Positions 6,469 to 17,131 are shown, counted from the stretch's first letter. The stretch is 64,000 nucleotides of DNA from an uncultured Bacteroidales bacterium (GCA_902799555.1 CADCBB010000009.1:34105-98104); one strand, 5' to 3'. Numbers and translations are program-made. The notes: generated by a model not told the origin, from the sequence alone.

Positions 6469-9072
6469 ATGAACATCAATTTTCAAATTCATTATCGTGC
6501 CGAGTATGGGCAATCTCTGTGCGTGATTGAGACGCAAGAGTCGATCTTGGGATGGACCGAACGCGATCCGCTTGTGCTTAACTGCCAAGGAACCGATTTC
6601 TGGCAGGTGAACGTACCTGTTAGCGATTTCGCCGGCAGTATTCAGTACAAATACGCCATCCGCGTAGGGGAAGGTCAGTACATCTACGAGGCCGGTGAAC
6701 CGCGTACATTGGTTCTCAAGACAGCGGATAAGAACCTTGTCGTTCGTGACGCATGGCAAGCCAGCACCTATGAGGATTCGTTCTATACGACGGTATTCTT
6801 GAAATCGCTCTTCGCACGTCATAATCCGGCGAAAGCAAAGGCGCCGAAGGGGAACATCCGTTTCTCGATCGACCTGCCGCAGATTCTGCCGAGCCAAGGT
6901 GTAGCTATCATCGGTAACTGCGCAGAATTGGGCGATTGGAATCCCGACAACAAACTCGTCATGAACGACGCTGATTTCCCGCTCTGGCGTGCCGACATCA
7001 ACGTGAAGGGGCAGGATGTCGTAGAATATAAATACGTGGTGTATGACCTCAAGACCGGTGCGGTGATCGATACCGAATGGGGTGAGAACCGCCAGATTTG
7101 GGGCATCGGTAAGGGTCAGGTGATCTATCAGAACGACCGTGCTTTCCGTCGTACGCAACCGCGTTGGAAGGGTGCCGGTGTGGCTGTTCCGGTCTTCTCG
7201 CTCCGTAGTGCCGAAGGTTTCGGTATCGGTGAGTTCCAGGACCTCAAGAAGATGGCCGATTGGGCTGCTTCGACCGGTCAACGGATGATTCAGACCCTGC
7301 CGATCAACGATACTACACTGAGACACAATAACTTAGATAGCTATCCGTACAACGCTGTTTCCGTCTTCGCCCTCCATCCGATCTACATCAATATCGAGAA
7401 GATGGGGCGTCTGACGCCGGCGCAGAAGAAGAAATACGAGGCGCAGAAGGCAGAACTCAATGCCCTCACGTTCGCTGACTATCAGAACGTTTATGACGCG
7501 AAGATGGTATTCTTCAAGGCCCTCTACAAGCAAGACAAAGAGGCCCTCTTCAGTTCGGCTGAATACAAGGCATTTGAGAAGAAAAATAAAGAATGGCTCG
7601 AGCCATACGCCGCTTTCCTGGCAAAGCGTGACGGTCAACCGAAGGATTTCTATAAGTTCCTCCAGTTCCATGCGGACAAGCAACTCGCTGACGCAGTCGC
7701 TTATGCGCACTCGATCGGCGTAGCGATGAAGGGTGATATACCTATCGGCATCAGCCCTGACTCCGTTGATGCAGCCGTTTATCCGAACCTCTTCAACCTG
7801 GATGCCAGCGCCGGTGCTCCGCCCGATGATTTCTCAATCAGTGGTCAGAACTGGGGCTTCCCGACCTATAACTGGGATGAGATGGCCAAGGATAACTTCG
7901 GTTGGTGGCAGCGCCGTTTCCAGAAGATGCAGGACTATTTCGATGCATACCGTGTAGATCATATCCTCGGTTTCTTCCGTATCTGGCAAATGCGCAAACA
8001 GGATGTATGGGGACTCTGCGGACATTTCGTTCCGGCACTGCCGTATAGTTACGACGACCTATGCGCACAAGGTGTTTGCCTCGATTGGGACCGTATGACC
8101 AAGCCCTATATCCGCTCGAACTTCTTGGGCGACGTCCTTGGTTTTGATACGGAATGGGCAAAACAGAACGCACTTAATACCAATGATGGCTATGTATATT
8201 GGTTCAAGCCGGAGTTTGACACCCAGGTGAAGGTACAAGAATGGGCTGATCGTCTGCTGGGCGATGAGAAACAACTCAAGGCCAGCGGCCTGAGCGAGGC
8301 AGCGGTGCATAACATCTGCAACGGCCTGATCTACTTGCATTGCGAAGTGCTGATGGTGGAAGACCAGAAGCGTCCGGGATGGTTGCATCCGCGTATCTCC
8401 ATCTATCAGAGTCACTCGTTCAACGAGCTCTACAGCGATCAGAAAGAGGTACTGATGCGTATCTATAACGAGTATTTCTTCCGTCGTCATACCCAGTTCT
8501 GGCGTGACTCCGCGATGCGTAAGTTACCGACCCTGATCCATTCGACCCATATGCTCTGCTGCGGTGAGGACCTGGGAATGGTGCCGGCTTGTGTGCCTGA
8601 TGTAATGCACGAGTTGCAGATCCTGAGTCTGGAAATCCAACGTATGCCGAAAGATCCGACGGTTAAGTTTGCGCACCCCGCTGATGCTCCGTATCAGAGT
8701 GTTTGCACGACCGGTACGCACGATATGAATCCGCTGCGCGCTTGGTGGGAAGAGGATCGCGCCGTTACACAACGTTTCTACAACGAACAGATGGGTTGGT
8801 GGGGCGATGCGCCGCAAGAGATGAGTCCGGAGATTGCCGAGTTCATTATCAATCAGCATATGTACAGTCCTGCTATGTGGACGATCCTCCCGCTGCAGGA
8901 TTGGCTCGCTATCGACGGAGACGTGCGCATCAAAGACCAGTTCGCAGACCGTATCAACGTACCGGCTAACCCGCGCCATTTCTGGAACTACAGAATGCAC
9001 TTGAGTCTGGAAGACTTGATGAAATGCGATAAGCTGAACGCGAAGATCAAGAAACTGACATCCGTTCGCTGA
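6469..9072 (+). CDS. malQ: 4-alpha-glucanotransferase with starch-binding domains
   Basis: This 867-residue protein is the long GH77 form known from Bacteroidetes and plants (DPE2-like). Two CBM20 starch-binding domains come first: about residues 1-95 (FQIHYRAEYGQSLCVIETQE) and 115-220 (VAIIGNCAELGDWNPDNKLVM). The GH77 barrel follows. The nucleophile Asp is in YRVDHILGF (about residue 496), the acid/base Glu in CGEDLGM (about 700) and the third carboxylate in GTHDMNPLRAWWEED (about 751). It disproportionates maltooligosaccharides in the cytoplasm and feeds glycogen and maltose metabolism. It stands alone with its own promoter and converges on pfkA across a shared terminator. Confidence 0.93.
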   Translation: MNINFQIHYRAEYGQSLCVIETQESILGWTERDPLVLNCQGTDFWQVNVPVSDFAGSIQYKYAIRVGEGQYIYEAGEPRTLVLKTADKNLVVRDAWQASTYEDSFYTTVFLKSLFARHNPAKAKAPKGNIRFSIDLPQILPSQGVAIIGNCAELGDWNPDNKLVMNDADFPLWRADINVKGQDVVEYKYVVYDLKTGAVIDTEWGENRQIWGIGKGQVIYQNDRAFRRTQPRWKGAGVAVPVFSLRSAEGFGIGEFQDLKKMADWAASTGQRMIQTLPINDTTLRHNNLDSYPYNAVSVFALHPIYINIEKMGRLTPAQKKKYEAQKAELNALTFADYQNVYDAKMVFFKALYKQDKEALFSSAEYKAFEKKNKEWLEPYAAFLAKRDGQPKDFYKFLQFHADKQLADAVAYAHSIGVAMKGDIPIGISPDSVDAAVYPNLFNLDASAGAPPDDFSISGQNWGFPTYNWDEMAKDNFGWWQRRFQKMQDYFDAYRVDHILGFFRIWQMRKQDVWGLCGHFVPALPYSYDDLCAQGVCLDWDRMTKPYIRSNFLGDVLGFDTEWAKQNALNTNDGYVYWFKPEFDTQVKVQEWADRLLGDEKQLKASGLSEAAVHNICNGLIYLHCEVLMVEDQKRPGWLHPRISIYQSHSFNELYSDQKEVLMRIYNEYFFRRHTQFWRDSAMRKLPTLIHSTHMLCCGEDLGMVPACVPDVMHELQILSLEIQRMPKDPTVKFAHPADAPYQSVCTTGTHDMNPLRAWWEEDRAVTQRFYNEQMGWWGDAPQEMSPEIAEFIINQHMYSPAMWTILPLQDWLAIDGDVRIKDQFADRINVPANPRHFWNYRMHLSLEDLMKCDKLNAKIKKLTSVR

Positions 9073-9086
9073 TCTTTCGGACAGAC

Positions 9087-9120
9087 CTAAAAAAGCGAGG
9101 TTCGCGCCTCGCTTTTTTAG
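9087..9120. terminator. Bidirectional terminator between malQ and pfkA
   Basis: A 14-bp perfect stem CTAAAAAAGCGAGG / CCTCGCTTTTTTAG encloses a 6-nt loop. It has T-runs on both strands and so serves both convergent genes. Confidence 0.9.
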
Positions 9121-9137
9121 TGTCTCTCAACTTTCAA

Positions 9138-10124
9138 CTAAATAGACAGCGTCTGGAGAGCCTCCCACGAGTCTTCCTTGATATCTTTCTTCTGGTGGAT
9201 CGCCTTGGTGAGCGGAACGAGCACGATGTCGTCGTTCTGAATACCGACCATGACGTTACGCTGACCGTCTAGTAGCGCCTGAACGGCAGCCACACCCATA
9301 CGGGAAGCGAGGATACGGTCATATGCCGAAGGACTGCCGCCACGTTGGAGGTGTCCGAGAACGGTCACACGGGTGGAGTACTCCGGATGCGCTTTCTCGA
9401 TGATCTCCGCTACGGTCTTGGCACCACCTTCCACTGCGTGCTCTTGAACGAGTACGATGGACGAGTTCTTCGATTTGCGGCGACCACTACCGATAGCTTC
9501 TTCTATCTGCTCAGGAACCGGTGCGCGCTCCGGGATGATAGCTGCCTCACAGCCACCTGCTATAGCAGCGTTCAGCGTCAGGAAGCCTGCATCGCGACCC
9601 ATCACCTCTACAAGGAACACACGCTCGTGAGACGTAGCGGTGTCACGCAGTTTGTCGATACACTCGGTGATAGTGCTCAGCGAGGTGTCATAACCGATCG
9701 TCGCATCGGTTCCCCAAAGGTCATTGTCAATCGTGCCCGGCAGACCGATAATAGGTATATCGTACTCCTGCGAGAAGAGTCTTCCGCCGGTGAATGTACC
9801 GTCGCCGCCGATGACGATCAGCGCATCGATCTCCTCACGTTGCAGCGTCTCGTACGCTTTCTGACGACCTTCCGGAGTTTTGAACTCGGGGCAACGTGCC
9901 GATTTGATGATCGTACCGCCACGTTGGATAATACCGGAAACGTCTTGGGTGGTAAACTCTTTCACTTCGCCGTCTATCAAACCTTTGTAGCCGCGATAGA
10001 TAGCCTTGACGCGAATGCCTTGAAAGATGGCTGCGCGTGTCACAGCGCGAAGAGCGGCATTCATTCCCGGCGAGTCACCTCCTGAGGTGAGGACGCCAAC
10101 TGTTTTGATGTTGTTAGAATCCAT
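9138..10124 (-). CDS. pfkA: ATP-dependent 6-phosphofructokinase
   Basis: This 328-residue protein has the usual length of bacterial PfkA. Visible motifs are [14 protein letters not shown] (ATP site), [30 protein letters not shown] (catalytic Asp region) and [12 protein letters not shown] (fructose 6-phosphate site). The second glycine-rich motif reads GGDG rather than GGDD, which marks it as ATP-dependent, in contrast to the enzyme at 17086-18738. It phosphorylates fructose 6-phosphate in glycolysis. It is the last gene of the porQ-cmk-ispH-pfkA cluster, 37 nt after ispH. Confidence 0.95.
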   Translation of the reverse strand: MDSNNIKTVGVLTSGGDSPGMNAALRAVTRAAIFQGIRVKAIYRGYKGLIDGEVKEFTTQDVSGIIQRGGTIIKSARCPEFKTPEGRQKAYETLQREEIDALIVIGGDGTFTGGRLFSQEYDIPIIGLPGTIDNDLWGTDATIGYDTSLSTITECIDKLRDTATSHERVFLVEVMGRDAGFLTLNAAIAGGCEAAIIPERAPVPEQIEEAIGSGRRKSKNSSIVLVQEHAVEGGAKTVAEIIEKAHPEYSTRVTVLGHLQRGGSPSAYDRILASRMGVAAVQALLDGQRNVMVGIQNDDIVLVPLTKAIHQKKDIKEDSWEALQTLSI

Positions 10125-10161
10125 AATTGTATTTACTATTTGGTCATTTACGATGTACTAT

Positions 10162-11055
10162 TTATTGGGTCTTTTCGATCTCTTCTTTCACTTTCTCCAT
10201 CAGCCATAAGGGAGTGCTCGTTGCGCCGCAGATACCGATTCTGAGACCGGCTTCGCTGTTAGACCACTTCGTTGTTAGATTATTCAGCTCGTCTGCCGAT
10301 GAGACGAACAGCGTATTGGGGTTCGCCTCCAAGCAATGCTGATAGAGCACTTTCGCATTGGAGGACTTGGAGCCGCCAACGAAGATCACCAAGTCATTAG
10401 ACCGTGCAAACGCCTGTAACTCTTTTACGCGATTCGCCACACTTCGGCAAATCGTGTCGTGGTACTCAAAGGAACATGACGACATGACGTCATGACGTAA
10501 TGACGAAATCTTTTCGACCAATTCCTGAAATCCCTCAACGCTCTTGGTGGTCTGCGAGAAGAGGTAAATTGGTCTGCTGAAATCCAGCCGATCGAGTTGT
10601 TCGGCGGACTCAATGACGATGGCGGTGTTATTGGTCTGACCTTGGAGACCGATGACCTCGGCATGTCCGGGTTTGCCGTAGATGACTATCTGCGGCGGTA
10701 CGGATTCGTCGTTGCGATGCGACTCATAGCACGCCCGGATTCGATCTTGGAGTTTTTTGACCACAGGACAGGTGGCATCGATGATCTCGATGCCGCGTTG
10801 CTTAGCAATCCAGTAAGTAGAAGGCGGTTCGCCATGTGCCCTTAAGAGTACCCGCGAATGAGCGGGTAGGGTACGAAGATCATCGTAATCGATGGTAGCC
10901 AGGCCTTTGAGTTCGAGCCGCGCGACTTCCTGACCATTATGCACGATATCGCCTAAGCAATAAAGCGAACCTTTCTCGAGTTCGCTCTCTGCTGCTTGGA
11001 TAGCACGCGTCACGCCAAAACAGAATCCACTATTTGAATCGATCGAAATAATCAT
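10162..11055 (-). CDS. ispH: 4-hydroxy-3-methylbut-2-enyl diphosphate reductase
   Basis: This 297-residue protein catalyses the last step of the MEP pathway, making IPP and DMAPP with a [4Fe-4S] cluster. The three cluster cysteines are visible: C12 in GFCFGVTRAI, C96 in DATCPVVKK and C203 in HDTICRSVANR. Conserved H39, H74 and H131 are also present. Just before C203, the residues around LRHDVMSSCS are encoded by a run of ATGACG-type microrepeats (10474-10510). This looks like an in-frame expansion of a loop. The start lies inside the 3' end of cmk (26-nt overlap). Confidence 0.94.
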   Translation of the reverse strand: MIISIDSNSGFCFGVTRAIQAAESELEKGSLYCLGDIVHNGQEVARLELKGLATIDYDDLRTLPAHSRVLLRAHGEPPSTYWIAKQRGIEIIDATCPVVKKLQDRIRACYESHRNDESVPPQIVIYGKPGHAEVIGLQGQTNNTAIVIESAEQLDRLDFSRPIYLFSQTTKSVEGFQELVEKISSLRHDVMSSCSFEYHDTICRSVANRVKELQAFARSNDLVIFVGGSKSSNAKVLYQHCLEANPNTLFVSSADELNNLTTKWSNSEAGLRIGICGATSTPLWLMEKVKEEIEKTQ

Positions 11056-11692
11056 AGATGACTTGCATCTGTTCTTCGCGCGTCATATTCGAGTTATCCA
11101 CTACGATCGCATCTTCCGCTTGACGCAACGGACTCTCTGCGCGGTGGGTGTCTCTATAATCGCGGTCATTGACATCGGCCAAAACGGCTGCAAAATCAGG
11201 CTTCTCACCTTTCTCTACCAGTTCGTCATAACGGCGCTGTGCCCTTACTTCGGGACTTGCCGTGAGGAAGAGCTTGAGTTCAGCCTTCGGGAAAACGACC
11301 GTTCCGATATCGCGGCCGTCCATAACGATGCCCTTCGCTTCGCCCATCTTCTGTTGCTGCGCTACCAGGAATGCACGTACTTCTTTGATGGCGGAAATCT
11401 GACTTGCTCTGTTGCCGACTTCCAAGGTGCGGATATGACCTTCTACATCTTCGCCGTTCAGCGTCACATGTTGAGCGCCGTCTACCAGCACAAAACCTAC
11501 CTCTATCTGCGGCAGGGCCGCGATGATAGCCGCCTCGTCTGTCAAGCCGTTTCGCAAGGTGAACAACGCGATCGCGCGGTACATCGCGCCGGTATCTACA
11601 TAGGTATAACCAGCATACTTGGCCAGCGCCTTTGCGATCGTCGATTTACCGCAAGACGAATAGCCGTCTATCGCAACAATAATCTTACTCAT
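11030..11692 (-). CDS. cmk: Cytidylate kinase
   Basis: This 220-residue (d)CMP kinase has the P-loop AIDGYSSCGKSTIAKALA at residues 7-24. It also has the CMP-binding YVDTGAMYRAIALF, GIVMDGRDIGTVVFP and the lid region RRYDELVEKGEKPDFAAVL with the DRDYRDTHRAESPL motif. It supplies CDP and dCDP for nucleic acid and lipid synthesis. It overlaps porQ by 4 nt at its start and ispH by 26 nt at its end, so this is a tight operon. Confidence 0.95.
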   Translation of the reverse strand: MSKIIVAIDGYSSCGKSTIAKALAKYAGYTYVDTGAMYRAIALFTLRNGLTDEAAIIAALPQIEVGFVLVDGAQHVTLNGEDVEGHIRTLEVGNRASQISAIKEVRAFLVAQQQKMGEAKGIVMDGRDIGTVVFPKAELKLFLTASPEVRAQRRYDELVEKGEKPDFAAVLADVNDRDYRDTHRAESPLRQAEDAIVVDNSNMTREEQMQVIYDYFDRFK

Positions 11693-12771
11693 TTTAGCAT
11701 CGAATTTATATCTAATGTAATTCCCGCCTGGTACGAGAAATTGGATTTGGTCATCTGGCTGAGTGCAAAAGCGATCCGCACTTGTTTGATTCGTACCCCT
11801 GCGCCTAAGGAGAAACCGGCTAATGAACGCTGATCAATCAGGTTCAACTCGGCGCGGCGACGATGGTTGTAACTGAGAGCGATATAGAACCGTTCGCTCT
11901 TGGGCACGACCTCTATACTCCAGATCGTATGGCGGAAAAGCATGTCGTACCATTTGACGTCGTGCGGTATATAATCGCCGGTCGTGGGACTCTTGTCCAG
12001 ACTCGTCCATTCGTAATTCAGATACCAGGTCTGCATGTTATGGATCTGCATATGGAAGCGCAGCGGTGCGTGCTTCACGCGATAGGTGAGACCCAACTGC
12101 AGGTTCAGCGGCAGCATCTCATGGTTCGAACCGCCTTCATCCGAGTAAAAGCCTTTGAGTTGCCAGCCTATGTTAGCCAGCACAAGACCCATTTGGAAGG
12201 TAGAGTCTTTGGTTTGGAAATGGGCGCCTACGTCTGCGCCGATCGCAAAGGATGAGTAGGCCTCGTAGATGCTATAGACCGGCTTTAAGGTAACACCTAT
12301 TTTCCAACACGGGTGTAACTGGCGCGCGTACATGACGTCCACTAATATATCCCGCGCACCGAAACTGCCGCCGGTCAGATTGCCGTCCTTGTCGGCATAC
12401 TGCATTGTACCGTAATCGAGATAATGAAGGCCTACCGCGAAATAGTTATGCTCCTTGAAATTATGTCCGTAGAGGGCAGAACCGAACATGGTGCCGGGCA
12501 GGTAATACGAATAATTGAGCTGGAGCACCATATGGCTGTTCGCATGGAGCAGGGCAGGGTTGCACATACCCATCGAGATATCTCCGTCGCTGAGGCTGAC
12601 GTTCGATCCGCCCAGCGCATTGATACGCGACGAAACCGGCAGACTCATAAAAGAGAACACCGACCGACCTGCGTTCGACACTTGCGCCGAACAAATTGAA
12701 AATTGAAAATTGAAAATTGAAAGGAAAAGAATTCCCAACACCCAGTTCTTATGTCCCTTGTAGCCTTTCAC
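11689..12771 (-). CDS. porQ: Type IX secretion outer-membrane protein PorQ
   Basis: This is a 360-residue PorV/FadL-like barrel. After the signal peptide the mature part begins with SNAGRSVFSFMSLPVSSRINALGG, the typical PorQ opening. It continues with alternating aromatic strands and ends in a strand finishing DINSMLK. In Porphyromonas, PorQ is part of the type IX secretion attachment complex. Its position ahead of cmk and ispH is conserved in Bacteroidetes. The end of the signal peptide (IFNFQFSICSAQ) is encoded by GAAAATT microrepeats at 12692-12723. The promoter lies at 12824-12854. Confidence 0.82.
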   Translation of the reverse strand: MKGYKGHKNWVLGILFLSIFNFQFSICSAQVSNAGRSVFSFMSLPVSSRINALGGSNVSLSDGDISMGMCNPALLHANSHMVLQLNYSYYLPGTMFGSALYGHNFKEHNYFAVGLHYLDYGTMQYADKDGNLTGGSFGARDILVDVMYARQLHPCWKIGVTLKPVYSIYEAYSSFAIGADVGAHFQTKDSTFQMGLVLANIGWQLKGFYSDEGGSNHEMLPLNLQLGLTYRVKHAPLRFHMQIHNMQTWYLNYEWTSLDKSPTTGDYIPHDVKWYDMLFRHTIWSIEVVPKSERFYIALSYNHRRRAELNLIDQRSLAGFSLGAGVRIKQVRIAFALSQMTKSNFSYQAGITLDINSMLK

Positions 12772-12823
12772 TTTTCACCTTTCATTTTACGAAGTCCATA
12801 CTTCCGCATTTTAAAATCGACTG

Positions 12824-12854
12824 CAAAGGTACAACAAAAATTGCATATATGCAA
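12824..12854 (-). promoter_or_regulatory. Promoter of the porQ-cmk-ispH-pfkA operon
   Basis: On the minus strand, TTGCATATATGCAA (12854-12841), a 9-nt gap, then TACCTTTG (12831-12824). The -33 box is palindromic, but no plus-strand -7 box lies at the mirrored distance, so it is read in one direction only. Confidence 0.75.
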
Positions 12855-12872
12855 GTTTTTGCGCATTTTTTC

Positions 12873-12903
12873 TTGTGTATATCATTTTTTTTTTGTACCT
12901 TTG
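12873..12903 (+). promoter_or_regulatory. Promoter of the frdCAB operon
   Basis: TTGTGTATATCATT (12873-12886), a 9-nt T-rich gap, then TACCTTTG (12896-12903). The first gene starts at 12966. Confidence 0.78.
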
Positions 12904-12965
12904 CACCCGCAAAGGTTTTTGACAAACACAAATAATTTAAATAATATCAAAAACAAACAATTTTT

Positions 12966-13655
12966 ATGTGGTTAAAAGACTCTTCTATCGGCCGTAAGTT
13001 CGTTATGAGCTTGACAGGCCTGGCGTTGGTGCTTTTCCTCTTGTTCCATGGCTGTATGAACTTGGCTGTGGTTTTCTCGGAGGAGGCCTACAACATGATT
13101 TGTCATTTGCTGGGAGCTAACTGGTATGCCCTCATCGGTACCCTTGGTCTGGCTTTCCTGGTATTGGTGCATTTCTGCTACGCGCTCTATCTGACCATCC
13201 AGAACCGTGCGGCTCGTGGTAACGACCGTTATGCGGTGACGGGTAAGAAAGAAGGCGTGGAATGGGAATCGGAGAACATGCTCGTGCTGGGCTTCTGCGT
13301 ACTCGGTTTCCTCTGCTTGCACCTCTACAATTTCTGGTTTAAGATGCAGTTCGCTGAGGTGACAGGCATCGAGACCGGTATGTTTGACCCGCAGAACGGC
13401 GCAGCGTACGTGAAGGCCCTCTTCACCGAGCCCGTTTGGGGACAAGTGTACTGCGTGCTCTACCTCATTTGGCTCTGCGCCCTCTGGTTCCACCTGAACC
13501 ACGGTGTTTGGTCCGCGCTGCACACACTCGGTTGGAACAACCTCGTTTGGATGAAACGTATCAAAGTGATCGGTTGCATCGTAGCTACCCTAGCTGTTCT
13601 GCCGTTCGCAATCGTAGTTTTGTATTACTTCGGCATGGGTCTTGCTATGCTTTAA
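12966..13655 (+). CDS. frdC: Fumarate reductase/succinate dehydrogenase cytochrome b subunit
   Basis: This 229-residue membrane anchor has five hydrophobic helices. SLTGLALVLFLLFHGCMNLAVVF supplies an early haem-ligand histidine. Further histidines are in VLVHFCYALYL, LHLYNFWFKMQF and WFHLNHGVWSALHTLGWN, as expected for a di-haem b-type (B-type SQR/QFR) anchor. It passes electrons between menaquinone and the FrdB clusters. It is the first gene of frdCAB, with short gaps to the next gene. Confidence 0.92.
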   Translation: MWLKDSSIGRKFVMSLTGLALVLFLLFHGCMNLAVVFSEEAYNMICHLLGANWYALIGTLGLAFLVLVHFCYALYLTIQNRAARGNDRYAVTGKKEGVEWESENMLVLGFCVLGFLCLHLYNFWFKMQFAEVTGIETGMFDPQNGAAYVKALFTEPVWGQVYCVLYLIWLCALWFHLNHGVWSALHTLGWNNLVWMKRIKVIGCIVATLAVLPFAIVVLYYFGMGLAML

Positions 13656-13669
13656 AAATGTGAACAACT

Positions 13670-15793
13670 ATGGCAAAGAAAGATGAGATAATTGAAGCGG
13701 CAAAATCGACCGCTAAGAGAGTTGCAAAGAAAGCTATTGAAGTAGCTGAGGCTGCATTGGATGCTGCCGCTCAGGCAACAGAACAAGTGCAAGCTGCCGC
13801 TGCTGAGGCTTATGCAGAGGCTACTACGCCGATCATTACGCCGAAGGACGCTAAGATTCCTGAAGGTCCGCTGGAGCTCAAATGGACGAACTATAAGAAC
13901 CATCAGAAACTCGTTAACCCTGCTAACAAACGTCGTCTCGACGTGATTGTTGTAGGTACGGGTCTGGCCGGTGCTTCTGCTGCTGCTTCGTTGGCTGAGA
14001 TGGGATTCAACGTGTTGAACTTCTGTATCCAGGACAGTCCGCGTCGTGCGCACTCGATCGCTGCACAGGGTGGTATCAACGCAGCGAAGAACTACCAGAA
14101 TGACGGTGACTCGGTTTATCGTCTCTACTATGATACGATCAAGGGCGGTGACTACCGTGCTCGTGAGGCGAACGTTTATCGTCTCGCTGAGGTAAGTAAC
14201 AATATCATCGACCAGTGTGTGGCACAAGGTGTTCCTTTCGCACGTGAATACGGAGGCTTGCTCGACAACCGTTCGTTCGGTGGTGCACAGGTTAGTCGTA
14301 CCTTCTATGCGAAGGGTCAGACAGGTCAGCAGTTGTTGCTCGGTGCTTACAGCGCTCTCAGCCGCCAGATCGGTAAGGGCAAAGTGAAGATGTACACGCG
14401 TTATGAGATGCTGGATATCGTGCTCGTTGCTGACGAGAACGGTGAGAAGCGTGCACGTGGTATCATCGCACGTAACCTTGTTACCGGCCGCATTGAGCGT
14501 TTCTTCGCTCACGCAGTAGTTGTAGGTTCCGGTGGTTACGGAAATACTTTCTTCTTGAGTACCAACGCTATGGCAAGTAACGGTTCTGCTGCTATGCAGA
14601 TGTATCGTCACGGTGCTTTGTTTGCTAACCCCTGCTACGCGCAGATCCACCCGACCTGTATTCCGAAGCACGGTGACTTCCAATCCAAACTGACCCTGAT
14701 GTCGGAGTCTCTCCGTAACGACGGTCGTATCTGGGTTCCGAAGAAACTGGAAGATGCAAAACGTCTCCAGGCTGGCGAAATCAAAGGTCGTGACATCCCC
14801 GAAGAAGATCGTGATTACTATCTCGAGCGTCGTTATCCGGCCTTCGGTAACCTCGTTCCGCGTGACGTAGCTTCGCGTGCTGCTAAAGAGCGTTGCGATA
14901 AGGGTTATGGTGTGAACAATACCGGTCTCGCTGTGTTCCTGGACTTCAGCGATGCTATTCAGCGTTTGGGCAAGGACGTAGTTGCACAGAAATACGGAAA
15001 CCTGTTCCAGATGTACGAGAAGATCGTGGACGAGAACCCGTATGAAAACCCGATGATGATCTTCCCGGCTATCCACTACACGATGGGTGGTATCTGGGTG
15101 GACTACGAGCTCCAGACGACTGTCAAAGGTCTGTTCTGTATCGGTGAGGCGAACTTCTCCGACCACGGTGCGAACCGTCTCGGTGCATCCGCGTTGATGC
15201 AAGGTCTGGCTGACGGTTACTTCGTACTTCCGTACACAATCCAGAACTACCTCTCCGACCAGATCGGCGTACCGCGTATGAGTACCGACCTGCCCGAATT
15301 CGCTGAGGCTGAGAAAGCCGTTCAAGACAAGATCGACCGCCTCATGGCTATCCAAGGAAAGCGTTCGGTTGACTCGATCCATAAAGAACTCGGTCTCATC
15401 ATGTGGGACTTCGTTGGTATGGGTCGTACCGCTGAGGGCCTCAAGGAAGGAATCAAGAAGATCGATGCCATCAAGAAAGAGTTCTGGACGAACGTTTATA
15501 TCCCGGGTGAGGCGAACAGCCTGAACAACGAGCTGGAGAAAGCCCTCCGTCTGGCTGATTTCATCGAGATCGGTCGTCTGATGGCAGTTGACGCTCTCCA
15601 TCGTGAGGAGTCTTGCGGTGGTCACTTCCGCGAGGAATACCAGACGCCGGAAGGTGAGGCACTTCGTCAGGATGACAAGTTCGCTTACGTAGGCTGCTGG
15701 AAATATATGGGTGAGGATGCTGAACCGCAACTCATCAAGGAGCCGCTTGACTATGAGTTCACAGAACGTAAAACACGTAACTACAAAAACTAA
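13670..15793 (+). CDS. frdA: Fumarate reductase/succinate dehydrogenase flavoprotein subunit
   Basis: This is a 707-residue FAD subunit. Key motifs are [21 protein letters not shown] (about residues 77-97), the covalent-FAD His in [16 protein letters not shown] and [10 protein letters not shown] near the active site, and [15 protein letters not shown]. It interconverts fumarate and succinate on the inner face of the membrane. The first 45-50 residues are a lysine/alanine-rich amphipathic helix ([20 protein letters not shown]) that precedes the usual Bacteroides start region [15 protein letters not shown]. This extension is unusual. No internal start codon near the conserved start was seen. 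Confidence 0.94.
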   Translation: MAKKDEIIEAAKSTAKRVAKKAIEVAEAALDAAAQATEQVQAAAAEAYAEATTPIITPKDAKIPEGPLELKWTNYKNHQKLVNPANKRRLDVIVVGTGLAGASAAASLAEMGFNVLNFCIQDSPRRAHSIAAQGGINAAKNYQNDGDSVYRLYYDTIKGGDYRAREANVYRLAEVSNNIIDQCVAQGVPFAREYGGLLDNRSFGGAQVSRTFYAKGQTGQQLLLGAYSALSRQIGKGKVKMYTRYEMLDIVLVADENGEKRARGIIARNLVTGRIERFFAHAVVVGSGGYGNTFFLSTNAMASNGSAAMQMYRHGALFANPCYAQIHPTCIPKHGDFQSKLTLMSESLRNDGRIWVPKKLEDAKRLQAGEIKGRDIPEEDRDYYLERRYPAFGNLVPRDVASRAAKERCDKGYGVNNTGLAVFLDFSDAIQRLGKDVVAQKYGNLFQMYEKIVDENPYENPMMIFPAIHYTMGGIWVDYELQTTVKGLFCIGEANFSDHGANRLGASALMQGLADGYFVLPYTIQNYLSDQIGVPRMSTDLPEFAEAEKAVQDKIDRLMAIQGKRSVDSIHKELGLIMWDFVGMGRTAEGLKEGIKKIDAIKKEFWTNVYIPGEANSLNNELEKALRLADFIEIGRLMAVDALHREESCGGHFREEYQTPEGEALRQDDKFAYVGCWKYMGEDAEPQLIKEPLDYEFTERKTRNYKN

Positions 15794-15798
15794 GCATT

Positions 15799-16554
15799 AT
15801 GGATCAGTATATTGATATCAAAGTACGGGTATGGCGTCAAGCCGGCCCGAAGGCGCAAGGCCATTTCGAGACATATGATCTCAAGCACGTCTTCCAAGGT
15901 GCTTCGTTCTTGGAGATGATTGATATTCTCAACGAACAACTCGTTGCAGAGCACAAAGACCCCGTTACCTACGATCACGATTGCCGCGAAGGTATCTGCG
16001 GTATGTGCTCTATGTACGTCAACGGTCACCCGCACGGACCTGACAGCGCCATCACGACCTGCCAGCTCCACATGCGTAAGTTCAAAGATGGTGAGACGAT
16101 CACTGTTGAGCCTTGGCGTAGTCGTGCGTTCCCTGTAATCAAAGACTTGATGGTGGACCGCGGTGCGTACGATAAGATCATGCAGGCAGGTGGTTTCGTT
16201 TCCGTCAACACCGGTGGTGTACCTGACGCGAACTCAATACCCATCCCCAAGCCCGTTGCTGACGAGGCCATGGACGCTGCGAGCTGTATCGGTTGCGGCG
16301 CTTGTGCTGCCGCTTGTAAGAATGGTTCGGCAATGTTGTTCGTAGCTGCTAAGGTAAGTCAGCTGGCTCTGCTCCCGCAAGGTAAGATTGAGGCGGCTGC
16401 ACGTGCGAAAGCGATGGTGGCTAAGATGGACGAACTCGGTTTCGGTAACTGTACCAACACCGGTGCATGTGCCGCTGAGTGCCCGAAGAGCGTAAGCCTC
16501 GCGAATATCGCAAGACTGAACCGTGAGTTCTTGTGCGCAAAGTTTAAAGATTAA
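15799..16554 (+). CDS. frdB: Fumarate reductase/succinate dehydrogenase iron-sulfur subunit
   Basis: This 251-residue protein carries the three expected clusters. The 2Fe-2S site is in [16 protein letters not shown]. The 4Fe-4S and 3Fe-4S sites are in [19 protein letters not shown] and [17 protein letters not shown]. It links FrdA to the cytochrome b anchor. It lies 5 nt after frdA and ends 11 nt inside the 3' end of the convergent gene at 16544. Confidence 0.95.
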   Translation: MDQYIDIKVRVWRQAGPKAQGHFETYDLKHVFQGASFLEMIDILNEQLVAEHKDPVTYDHDCREGICGMCSMYVNGHPHGPDSAITTCQLHMRKFKDGETITVEPWRSRAFPVIKDLMVDRGAYDKIMQAGGFVSVNTGGVPDANSIPIPKPVADEAMDAASCIGCGACAAACKNGSAMLFVAAKVSQLALLPQGKIEAAARAKAMVAKMDELGFGNCTNTGACAAECPKSVSLANIARLNREFLCAKFKD

Positions 16555-17131
16555 GTTTCTCTTGACACTGCCGGATATACATCAACGTGGCTTCACGTAT
16601 CCAGCAGTAGTCCCATTCAGACGCGTGGAAGATTTCTTCCGCGCGTTTGAAGTATGTTAAGGCTTCTTTTTTGTTTCCGAAAGGTTTAGGAGCATAAAAA
16701 AGACAAGTACCGTAATAACTCAGCACGATTGGATCTTCGGGTGCGAGCCGCGTTGCCTCTTTGGCTAAGGACATGGCTTTGATCGGATGGACGGATTCTT
16801 TGAGCCTTAGTTCATAGACGTACACGGCAGAGAGATACATCTTGTAGTGTCCGATAGGCAGGCTATCCCGTTGGGCTTCCACATGTTCTTTAAAGCGCTT
16901 GACGTAGGGCTTAGCGGCCTCTTTATCATTGGCTACAATATAGCCGCAGAAACCGTACTCGTAGGACAAATCCACCGTGGTATCTATGTAGGCTTGCCAA
17001 ACGGTCATGTCTTCGTTCAGGTACGCATCAAATAAGTCTCTATCGGACTGAGCCGATAGAGACATACTGATGCATAAAGCGACGATTACTTGCCGCGCTC
17101 GAGTAATAAAGTGCGTGTAGGTTGATCGCAT
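16544..17131 (-). CDS. Secreted tetratricopeptide-like protein
   Basis: This protein has about 195 residues when started at [14 protein letters not shown]. The start then gives a signal peptide ending SMSLSAQ, whereas the longer frame up to 17197 would not. The body is all-helical with TPR-like repeats ([20 protein letters not shown] and [17 protein letters not shown]). The start overlaps the 3' end of pfp by 46 nt, so it is probably co-transcribed. The function is unknown; binding of another envelope protein is only a guess from the fold. Confidence 0.6.
   Translation of the reverse strand: MRSTYTHFITRARQVIVALCISMSLSAQSDRDLFDAYLNEDMTVWQAYIDTTVDLSYEYGFCGYIVANDKEAAKPYVKRFKEHVEAQRDSLPIGHYKMYLSAVYVYELRLKESVHPIKAMSLAKEATRLAPEDPIVLSYYGTCLFYAPKPFGNKKEALTYFKRAEEIFHASEWDYCWIREATLMYIRQCQEKLNL

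Noticed and set aside
13652-15730. Long antisense frame (692 codons) opposite frdA
   Set aside because: It is a codon-bias shadow of frdA. It shows no domain, has no promoter and is not expected to be made.
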